From an uncultured Lachnospiraceae bacterium (lineage in GTDB: Bacteria; Bacillota_A; Clostridia; Lachnospirales; Lachnospiraceae), in contig CAMOFS010000037.1 in NCBI GenBank assembly GCA_946613735.1, positions 1 through 9,440 of the forward strand: a stretch of 9,440 bases of DNA, written 5' to 3'. Of this stretch, positions 1 to 5,795 are shown in pieces. The notes below the pieces were generated by a model. It saw only the letters and a program-made list of their open reading frames with translations. It was not told where the DNA came from and ran no database searches. Numbering within the stretch: position 1 is the first letter of the stretch; the number at the start of each line of letters is the position of its first letter. The position numbers were made by a program, and so were the translations under genes.

Positions 1-641
1 TGATTGAGACGGCCACTTTCCGCCAGAATTCCCAGACGGTGGGGGAGATCATCGGAGAGGGACTGGACATACATAAAAGTGTACACTCCAGACAGGAACG
101 TGATGAAAGAGTGGGAGAGATCCTCGACAAGGTGGGACTGGCAAGGGAGCACCGTACCCGTTATCCCCATCAGTTTTCCGGCGGGCAGAGACAGCGTGTG
201 GGTATAGCCAGGGCGCTTATTATGAACCCCAAGCTGATCATAGCGGATGAGTGCATTTCGGCGCTTGACGTGTCTATCCAGGCCCAGGTAGTCAACCTTA
301 TGAAGGATATCCAGGAGGAGACGGGCACGGCGTACCTTTTTATAGCCCATGACCTGTCTATGGTAAAGTATATCTCCGACAGGATCGGAGTGCTGCATTT
401 GGGACATCTTTTGGAGACCGGCACCAAGGATGAGATATTTGAAAATCCCATCCACCCTTATACAAAGAGTCTGCTTTCGGCCATTCCCGCTCCCAATCCT
501 GTGGTGGAAAAGCAACGTGAGGCCCTTACCTATGACTACAAGACCAGTGGCATAAACTACAATGACGGCACCTACCATAAGGTGGACGGCTCCCACTTTG
601 TAAAGTGTACTGACGAAGAGTTTAATAATTGGACTAAATAG
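1..641 (+). CDS. oppF: Oligopeptide/dipeptide ABC transporter ATP-binding protein, OppF type (5' end outside window)
   Basis: This is the C-terminal two thirds of an ABC ATPase that powers uptake of peptides through a membrane permease, at the inner face of the membrane. The reading frame is open from base 3, so the gene starts upstream; the in-frame GTG at 39 is not the start because Walker A and the Q-loop must lie before it. Visible motifs are the ABC signature SGGQRQR (about 177-197), Walker B with D-loop LIIADECISALD (about 232-267) and the H-switch IAHD (about 343-354). The peptide-transporter tail follows, with HPYTKSLLSAIP and a conserved-looking end (SHFVKCTDEEFNNW). Cysteine replaces the proline usual after ADE; I believe this variant is common in Clostridia. 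The first visible residues match the usual LNPRMTV region poorly. The tail favours OppF/DppF over OppD. The peptide class cannot be told from sequence. Confidence 0.93.
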   Translation, partial: IETATFRQNSQTVGEIIGEGLDIHKSVHSRQERDERVGEILDKVGLAREHRTRYPHQFSGGQRQRVGIARALIMNPKLIIADECISALDVSIQAQVVNLMKDIQEETGTAYLFIAHDLSMVKYISDRIGVLHLGHLLETGTKDEIFENPIHPYTKSLLSAIPAPNPVVEKQREALTYDYKTSGINYNDGTYHKVDGSHFVKCTDEEFNNWTK

Positions 642-654
642 ATAAGATTTTCAC

Positions 655-683
655 TTGAATAATTAGTTGAAACATACTACAAT
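655..683 (+). promoter_or_regulatory. Putative sigma-A promoter for the ATPase gene
   Basis: A TTGAAT box (655-660, 4 of 6 against TTGACA) and a TACAAT box (678-683, 5 of 6 against TATAAT) are separated by exactly 17 bases, in A/T-rich DNA just after the upstream gene's stop. Transcription would begin near 690, about 50 bases before the ATG at 741. That start lies inside the left arm of the hairpin at 685-717, so transcripts from this promoter would lack part of the stem. This is a sequence-pattern call only. Confidence 0.45.
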
Positions 684-684
684 A

Positions 685-723
685 AATAGGCTTGTCGGAT
701 TATCCGGTAAGCCTATTATTCTT
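685..723 (+). terminator. Probable intrinsic terminator of the peptide-transporter operon
   Basis: Bases 685-699 pair with 703-717 to form a continuous 15-bp stem (two G-U wobbles at 694/708 and 695/707) closed by a TTA loop. It is followed by an imperfect T-rich tail, ATTATTCTT. It lies 43 bases after the stop of the transporter ATPase and before the next gene, as expected for a rho-independent terminator. The tail is weaker than a clean T-run, so termination may be partial. Confidence 0.65.
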
Positions 724-740
724 GGTGTGAAGGTTTTAAT

Positions 741-2138
741 ATGTTTATTGGACGAGAGAGAGAGTACAGGGAATTAGAGACTTTTCTGGAGGACAGTGAC
801 AAAAGAGTTTTTTGTGTATACGGTCGACAGGGAATAGGAAAGTCCACCCTTTTAAAGAACTTCCTAAAGGAACACAGGGGAGCCTATTTCCCTGCATATA
901 AGACGACTGAGGACCAGCAGCTTACGCTCCTTAAAAAGGTTTTGCGCATAGAAAAGGCAGACACTTTGGAGGATGTACTTAAGGCACTTTCCGATATCGC
1001 CGGAACCGAGCGATTTGCTCTCGTCATCGATCATTACGGGGACTTCGCCAAGACCGACGAGTCGTATGCGCCTACCCTCCACAGATTTCTCAAGGGGGAC
1101 TGGTCCGATAAGAATATCAAGCTGATCCTCTGCGAGGATTCATATCTTACAGCCAACAAGCTTATGCTTTCAGCAGGTGCCATCTGGCAGGATTTTGAGC
1201 CGGAGACCATGGAGATAGGATGCATGGACTTTTATGAGTCTGCCCGTTTTTTTGCGGATGCTACACCCGAGGAAAAGATCTTTTACTTTGGGCTGACGGG
1301 GGGGATGCCCTGCTATCTGAAGCAGCTTAAGGACGGCATTGAGGAATCCGTTCAGAACGTATTCCTTCGACACACTTCCGAGATGGGGATACTTCCTGAA
1401 AAACAGATAGCCACCGAGCTTCGCGAGATGTCCTACTACAACAGGATGCTCATCACCCTAGCCTCGGGCAAGACCAGGGTGAACCAGATATCGGAGGATG
1501 TGAAAAAGCCCAAGGATGTGGTGGTGCCTTACCTTAAGAAGCTTATGAGTATAGGTATTGTCCAAAAGGAAAATCCCATTACCGAAAAGGACAACCGCAA
1601 AAAGACCAGGTACTCTATCGTTAATGAGAGTGATATATTCTGGTACAAGTTCATTGCCCCCAACATGGATATGTATCTGTGTGGGGAGAGGCAGAAGCTT
1701 TTAAAAGAGATGATCATGCCCAATGTGGCTGACTATATGCGCCAGGTTTTCATCCATGTCTGTAAGGACTATATGATAAGACGTGCTGCGGATCCTGATT
1801 TTCCGGCCAGGCTTAACGAAGTGGGCAACTGGTGGGAGAATGATGACGAGAAGATGACCACTGCCGGTTTTGATCTGGTGGCCATCGGTGAAAACAAGGG
1901 AGCTCCGGCCATGCTTTTTGCCAGGTGTTTTTATGATGATGATCCCATTGATATGGCGACGCTGAAATCACTCATCGACCTGACAAAGCATCTTAAGACC
2001 AGTGACAACACATACTATGTTATTTTTTCCAAATCGGGCTTTAACGCCAGCGCACAGACGGCGGCATCGGCGATAAAGAATATAATACTTATCAGTATGA
2101 AGGAAGTATGCGAGTACAAAAAAGATTCTTCGGGCTAA
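741..2138 (+). CDS. ATPase of the archaeal-type AAA / DUF234 family, with degenerate active sites
   Basis: The protein has 465 residues, a normal length for this family of soluble P-loop ATPases with a C-terminal PD-(D/E)XK-like domain, whose role is largely unknown. It opens with the family's typical FIGRERE start. Walker A is GRQGIGKS (28-35). Walker B reads LVIDHYGDF, so D97 is followed by H98 instead of the usual glutamate. A winged-helix-like segment covers about 235-295, and the DUF234-like part runs from about 296 to the end (WW at 364-365, FDLVA with D378). The nuclease-like site looks dead: the helix glutamate of the usual FE is I338, and the usual E-C-K is R395-C396-F397. A GAAGG at 729-733 lies seven bases before the ATG, supporting this start. 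The last residues, KDSSG, and the stop codon lie in an interspersed repeat. It stands alone, with a hairpin before it and repeats after. The family call is firm; its function is not known. Confidence 0.85.
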   Translation: MFIGREREYRELETFLEDSDKRVFCVYGRQGIGKSTLLKNFLKEHRGAYFPAYKTTEDQQLTLLKKVLRIEKADTLEDVLKALSDIAGTERFALVIDHYGDFAKTDESYAPTLHRFLKGDWSDKNIKLILCEDSYLTANKLMLSAGAIWQDFEPETMEIGCMDFYESARFFADATPEEKIFYFGLTGGMPCYLKQLKDGIEESVQNVFLRHTSEMGILPEKQIATELREMSYYNRMLITLASGKTRVNQISEDVKKPKDVVVPYLKKLMSIGIVQKENPITEKDNRKKTRYSIVNESDIFWYKFIAPNMDMYLCGERQKLLKEMIMPNVADYMRQVFIHVCKDYMIRRAADPDFPARLNEVGNWWENDDEKMTTAGFDLVAIGENKGAPAMLFARCFYDDDPIDMATLKSLIDLTKHLKTSDNTYYVIFSKSGFNASAQTAASAIKNIILISMKEVCEYKKDSSG

Positions 2139-2154
2139 AGCCCTCAGAATGACA
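2122..2154 (-). repeat. Interspersed repeat copy 1, reverse orientation
   Basis: Read on the minus strand this begins TGTCATTCTGAG and ends CGAAGAATCTT, the same layout as the forward copies at 2190-2217 and 9326-9351. Its centre differs: it holds a small palindrome, GGGCTAAAGCCC (2132-2143). The TAA inside that palindrome (2136-2138) is the stop codon of the preceding ATPase gene. Confidence 0.8.
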
Positions 2155-2161
2155 GTGTGGG

Positions 2162-2189
2162 TGTCATCCTGAGCGAAGTGGGATCCACA
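2162..2189 (+). repeat. Interspersed repeat copy 2, variant 3' half
   Basis: It starts TGTCATCCTGAGCGAAG, identical to copy 3 over 17 bases, then diverges to TGGGATCCACA in place of CGAAGGATCTT. It directly abuts copy 3, so the two form a short tandem. Confidence 0.75.
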
Positions 2190-2217
2190 TGTCATCCTGA
2201 GCGAAGCGAAGGATCTT
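2190..2217 (+). repeat. Interspersed repeat copy 3, full forward copy
   Basis: It consists of TGTCATCCTGAGCGAAG followed by CGAAGGATCTT. Bases 2191-2216 match the copy at 9326-9351 exactly. It ends 30 bases before the transketolase ATG, so it lies in that operon's leader if transcription starts upstream of it. I saw no convincing promoter boxes between 2139 and 2247. Confidence 0.88.
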
Positions 2218-2247
2218 AGTATATCAACCAGAAAAAGGAGGATAAAA

Positions 2248-3081
2248 ATGACTACACAGGAACTCAAAGAAATGGCAGTCAATGTCCGTAAGGGTATCGT
2301 TGAAAGTACCCATGCCGCAAAATGCGGTCATCCGGGCGGATCACTTTCGGCAGCAGAGGTTTTTACTTATCTGTATTTTGAAGAGATGAACATCGACCCT
2401 AAAAACCCCAAGGATCCCAAGAGAGACAGGTTCGTTCTTTCAAAGGGACATACCGCACCCGGTCTTTATTCCGCTATGGCTTATCGCGGTTATTTCCCCG
2501 TGGAGGAGCTCAAGACCCTTCGTCATACAGGCTCTCATCTCCAGGGTCATCCCTGCGTAACCCATACACCGGGAATAGACGCATCCTCCGGTTCACTGGG
2601 CCAGGGTATCTCAGTGGCAGCAGGTATGGCGCTTTCCGCAAAGCTTACCAATGATGATTACCGTGTATATACACTTTTGGGCGATGGAGAAATAGAAGAG
2701 GGTCAGGTATGGGAGGCAGCTATGTTTGCCGGTAACAGAAAGCTTGACAATCTTGTAGTAATCGTAGACAACAACAATCTACAGATCGACGGACCTATCA
2801 CAGAGGTTAATTCCCCCTATCCCATCGTGGATAAGTTCAGGGCTTTCAATTTCCATGTGATCGAGGTGGCTGATGGTAATGATATGGACCAGATAGCTGC
2901 AGCTTTCAAGGAGGCACGTGAGACAAAGGGTGCTCCTTCTGCCATAGTAATGAAGACAGTAAAGGGCAAGGGCGTCTCATTCATGGAGAACTCCGTAGGC
3001 TGGCACGGCAAGGCTCCCAATGATGAGGAGTACGAGCAGGCCATGAAGGAACTGAACGAAGCGAAGAATCTTTATAAGTGA
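2248..3081 (+). CDS. Transketolase, N-terminal (thiamine diphosphate pyrophosphate-binding) subunit
   Basis: This is the 277-residue first half of a two-subunit transketolase, which moves two-carbon units between ketose and aldose phosphates in the non-oxidative pentose phosphate pathway, in the cytoplasm. The thiamine diphosphate/Mg site is clear: GDGEIEEGQVWEA beginning at residue 145 and VDNNN at 173-177. Other family landmarks are KCGHPGGSLSAAE (about 26-38), SKGHTAPGLYS (about 68-78) and GSLGQGISVAAG. An AGGAGG at 2236-2241, six bases before the ATG, fixes the start and suggests strong translation. The partner subunit begins 31 bases after the stop. The last codons (LNEAKNLYK) lie in a near-copy of the window's interspersed repeat (3052-3072). 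Assignment to transketolase rather than deoxyxylulose-phosphate synthase rests on the split organisation and motif context. Confidence 0.96.
   Translation: MTTQELKEMAVNVRKGIVESTHAAKCGHPGGSLSAAEVFTYLYFEEMNIDPKNPKDPKRDRFVLSKGHTAPGLYSAMAYRGYFPVEELKTLRHTGSHLQGHPCVTHTPGIDASSGSLGQGISVAAGMALSAKLTNDDYRVYTLLGDGEIEEGQVWEAAMFAGNRKLDNLVVIVDNNNLQIDGPITEVNSPYPIVDKFRAFNFHVIEVADGNDMDQIAAAFKEARETKGAPSAIVMKTVKGKGVSFMENSVGWHGKAPNDEEYEQAMKELNEAKNLYK
3052..3072 (+). repeat. Near-copy of the interspersed repeat inside the transketolase N-subunit gene
   Basis: Against the repeat segment running from CTGAGCG to GGATCTT (2197-2217) this stretch matches 19 of 21 bases; the differences are A for G at 3056 and A for G at 3067. 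It lies in frame at the very 3' end of the gene and encodes LNEAKNL. The GTCATC left end of the repeat is absent. Confidence 0.6.
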
Positions 3082-3112
3082 GAAGCTTAATCTGTTAAGG
3101 AGGATCAATAAT

Positions 3113-4051
3113 ATGTCAGATATGAAACCGGTTGCAACCAGAGACAGCTATGGTAACGCTTTAGTTGAGCTGGGTAAAAAATATGATAACCTTTTTGTTT
3201 TGGATGCTGACCTTGCAGCTGCTACCAAGACAGGAGTATTCAAAAAAGAGTTCCCCGAGAGACATATAGACTGTGGAATCCAGGAGAGCAATATGGTTGG
3301 TGTGGCAGCAGGTATGGCTGCTACAGGTAAGGTTCCCTTCTGCTCTACATTTGCCATGTTTGCAGCAGGCCGTGCTTATGAGCAGGTGAGAAACTCTGTA
3401 TGCTATCCTCATTTCAATGTTAAGATCGGTGCCACACATGCAGGCATCTCCGTAGGTGAGGACGGCGCTTCCCACCAGTGCCTGGAAGATATCGCCCTGA
3501 TGCGTGAGCTTCCCGGTATGGTAGTGATCAATCCAGCTGACGACATCGAAGCCAAGGCGGCAGTAGAGGCTGCATATCTCCATGACGGCCCTGTATATAT
3601 GCGTTTTGGAAGGCTGGCAGTGCCTATTATCAATGATAATCCCGACTACAAGTTTGAGATCGGAAAGGGTGTGGTTTTGCGTGAGGGCAGTGACGTGTCC
3701 CTTATAGCCACAGGACTCGAGGTAGGTGAGACTCTTGCGGCAGCTGATGAGCTGGCAAAGGATGGTATCAATGCCGAGGTCATCAATATCCACACCATAA
3801 AGCCTTTGGATGAGGAGCTTGTGATCGCTACCGCTAAAAAGACCGGCAAGGTGGTTACCATCGAGGAGCATTGGGTAAATGGCGGCCTCGGCTCTGCAGT
3901 AGCAGAGGTTCTTTCCGAGAAGTGCCCCACTCTCATGAAGAGGATCGGAGTGTATGACACCTTTGGTGAGTCCGGCCCCGCCAAGGAGCTTCTCCACAAA
4001 TACGAGCTGGATGCCGAGGGCATCGTAAAGCAGGTTAAAGCATTTTTATAA
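3113..4051 (+). CDS. Transketolase, C-terminal (pyrimidine-binding) subunit
   Basis: This 312-residue protein is the second half of the split transketolase; it pairs with the N-terminal subunit so that thiamine diphosphate is held between them. E58, in DCGIQESNM, is the glutamate expected to contact the aminopyrimidine ring. Next come FCSTFAMFAAGRAYEQVRNS (about 79-98) and THAGISVGEDGASHQ, a substrate-site region rich in His. The C-terminal transketolase domain starts at about 190, with VIATAKKTGKVVTIEEHWVN and GVYDTFGESG. AAGGAGG at 3097-3103, nine bases before the ATG, supports this start over the in-frame ATG at 3122. The two subunits total 589 residues, a little below the roughly 660 of one-chain enzymes. 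The mutase gene begins 22 bases after the stop, so co-transcription is very likely. Confidence 0.96.
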   Translation: MSDMKPVATRDSYGNALVELGKKYDNLFVLDADLAAATKTGVFKKEFPERHIDCGIQESNMVGVAAGMAATGKVPFCSTFAMFAAGRAYEQVRNSVCYPHFNVKIGATHAGISVGEDGASHQCLEDIALMRELPGMVVINPADDIEAKAAVEAAYLHDGPVYMRFGRLAVPIINDNPDYKFEIGKGVVLREGSDVSLIATGLEVGETLAAADELAKDGINAEVINIHTIKPLDEELVIATAKKTGKVVTIEEHWVNGGLGSAVAEVLSEKCPTLMKRIGVYDTFGESGPAKELLHKYELDAEGIVKQVKAFL

Positions 4052-4072
4052 GATCCTTTATGGAGCGAAGCG
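4051..4072 (+). repeat. Possible remnant of the interspersed repeat, carrying the mutase ribosome binding site
   Basis: The gap between the transketolase and mutase genes reads AGATCCT, then TTATG, then GAGCGAAGCG (4063-4072). The outer parts match the ATCCT and GAGCGAAGCG of the repeat, as if five bases had been inserted. GGAG at 4062-4065, eight bases before the ATG at 4074, is the only Shine-Dalgarno-like element for the mutase, so the repeat remnant appears to supply it. The match is short and the origin is an inference. Confidence 0.4.
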
Positions 4073-4073
4073 T

Positions 4074-5795
4074 ATGGGCTACAGACAGGAATATGAAAAA
4101 TGGGTGAACGCACCCTATATCGACGAAAAGACCAAGGCAGAGCTTTTGTCCCTCACCGATGAAAAGGAGATCGAGGATCGATTTTATCGTAACCTGGAAT
4201 TCGGTACCGGTGGCCTGCGAGGGGTCATCGGTGCCGGTACCAACCGCATGAATGTATATACTGTGCGGTTGGCTACCCAGGGTCTGGCAGATTACATCCT
4301 GTCCCAGAAAGGCGCCGAGAGAGGAGTGGTGATAGCCTATGATTCCCGCCGTATGTCCCCCGAGTTTTCCCGGGAGGCGGCTCTTGTTTTGAATGCCAAT
4401 GGGATCAAAACCTATCGCTTTGAGAGTCTTCGTCCCACACCTGAGCTGTCCTTTGCCGTTCGGGAGCTTAACTGCATAGCGGGTATCGTTGTTACAGCCA
4501 GTCATAATCCCAGGGAGTACAACGGCTACAAGGTATATTGGGAGGATGGTGCACAGATTACCCCGCCCCATGACAAAAACATCCTGGAGGCAGTGGCAAA
4601 GGTAACGGATATCTCCGCTGCAAAGACCATGACAAAGCAGGATGCCAGGGCAGCAGGCCTGTACAAGGATATAGGAGAAAAGATCGATGATGCCTATATC
4701 CGCGAGGTTAAAAAGCAGTCCATCCACCCGGACATCATCCGCGAGGTGGCAGATGACATCACTATTGTGTACTCGCCATTTAACGGTTCGGGTAACAAGC
4801 CTGTACGGCGGATCTTAAAGGAGCTGGGTTTTTCCAAGGTCCATGTGGTACGGGAGCAGGAGGCTCCGGACGGTGAGTTTCCCACCCTGCCCTATCCCAA
4901 TCCGGAGGCACCGGAGGCCTGGGAGCTGGCCATAAAGCTGGCGCGTCAGGTGGATGCGGACATCATTCTGGCAACCGATCCGGATGCTGACCGCCTGGGA
5001 GTATATTGTAAGGATAAAAAGACAGGAGAATATATCTCCTTTACCGGTAATATGTCGGGCATGATCATAGCAGAGTATATCCTGCGTGAGCTGTATGAAA
5101 TGAATGTTATGCCCACCCACCCGGCGTTGGTGGAGACCATAGTTACCACTGATATGGCAAAGCTCATTGCCAAAAACTACGAGGTGGACGTGGTAGAGGT
5201 ACTTACCGGGTTTAAGTACATCGGCGAGCAGATCAGGCTTTTTGAGGAGAACCAGACCTACCACTATATATTCGGTTTGGAAGAGAGCTACGGTTGTCTG
5301 GCAGGTACTTATGCCAGGGATAAGGACGCCTGTGTAGCGGTCATGCTGTTATGTGAGGCAGCCGCTTTTTACAAGCAGCAGGGCAAGACTCTGTGGGATG
5401 CCATGTGCGATATGTATGAGCGATATGGGTATTTCCGCGAGGGTCTGTATACTACCACTCTTTATGGCAAGGACGGAGAGGAAAAGCGCAACGCCATTAT
5501 GGAGGCAGCCCGTAAAAATCCCCCGGAGACACTGGCTGGACGCAAGGTTTTGGCTGTCCGCGACTATGCGGCAGATATACGTCGCGAGCTTGCCACGGGG
5601 ACGGAGACATCTACAGGACTTCCCAGGTCCAATGTGCTCTACTACGAGCTGGAGGATGATTTCTGGTGCTGCATCAGACCCTCCGGAACCGAGCCCAAGA
5701 TCAAGTATTACTACGGGGTCAAAGGCAAGGATCTTGCCGAGGCAGATGAGCTTTTGGAGAGAATGAAGACGGAAGTAATAGAGATCGGCAAATGA
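4074..5795 (+). CDS. pgcA: Alpha-D-phosphohexomutase (phosphoglucomutase/phosphomannomutase), PgcA type
   Basis: This cytoplasmic enzyme interconverts hexose 6-phosphate and hexose 1-phosphate through a phosphoserine. All four signature loops are intact: the catalytic serine S143 in TASHNP (141-146), the Mg loop DPDADR (302-307), the sugar-recognition loops GFKYIG (379-384) and EESYG (403-407), and the phosphate loop RPSGTEPK (535-542). The N-terminal FGTGGLRG and GAGTNRMN match the long (about 580 residue) PgcA branch; this protein has 573. The PgcA branch is best known for glucose 1-phosphate, but several members also accept mannose phosphates. Here the gene lies between transketolase and GDP-mannose genes, so mannose-6-phosphate to mannose-1-phosphate is the likely job, perhaps alongside glucose. 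Its stop overlaps the next start (ATGA at 5792-5795), indicating translational coupling. Confidence 0.95.
   Translation: MGYRQEYEKWVNAPYIDEKTKAELLSLTDEKEIEDRFYRNLEFGTGGLRGVIGAGTNRMNVYTVRLATQGLADYILSQKGAERGVVIAYDSRRMSPEFSREAALVLNANGIKTYRFESLRPTPELSFAVRELNCIAGIVVTASHNPREYNGYKVYWEDGAQITPPHDKNILEAVAKVTDISAAKTMTKQDARAAGLYKDIGEKIDDAYIREVKKQSIHPDIIREVADDITIVYSPFNGSGNKPVRRILKELGFSKVHVVREQEAPDGEFPTLPYPNPEAPEAWELAIKLARQVDADIILATDPDADRLGVYCKDKKTGEYISFTGNMSGMIIAEYILRELYEMNVMPTHPALVETIVTTDMAKLIAKNYEVDVVEVLTGFKYIGEQIRLFEENQTYHYIFGLEESYGCLAGTYARDKDACVAVMLLCEAAAFYKQQGKTLWDAMCDMYERYGYFREGLYTTTLYGKDGEEKRNAIMEAARKNPPETLAGRKVLAVRDYAADIRRELATGTETSTGLPRSNVLYYELEDDFWCCIRPSGTEPKIKYYYGVKGKDLAEADELLERMKTEVIEIGK

Noticed and set aside
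39..41. In-frame GTG as a possible start of the transporter ATPase
   Set aside because: The frame is open to the window edge, and Walker A and the Q-loop needed by this family must lie upstream, so the gene is cut by the window.
2139..2247. A promoter for the transketolase operon
   Set aside because: TATATC at 2220-2225 resembles a -10 box, but nothing like a -35 box lies 16-18 bases upstream; most of the gap is repeat sequence.
3161..3997. A 278-codon open frame on the minus strand, antisense to the transketolase C-subunit gene
   Set aside because: Its translation is rich in Cys, His and Leu with no recognisable motif, it has no ribosome binding site, and it mirrors a clearly real transketolase gene. 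It is best explained by the codon use of the sense strand.
4035..4727. A 230-codon minus-strand frame across the start of the mutase gene
   Set aside because: It lies opposite intact mutase motifs, has no family-like sequence and spans a gene boundary.
5353..5766. A 137-codon plus-strand frame inside the mutase gene
   Set aside because: It is in a different frame from the mutase, whose EESYG and RPSGTEPK motifs run through the same bases; no start signal precedes it.
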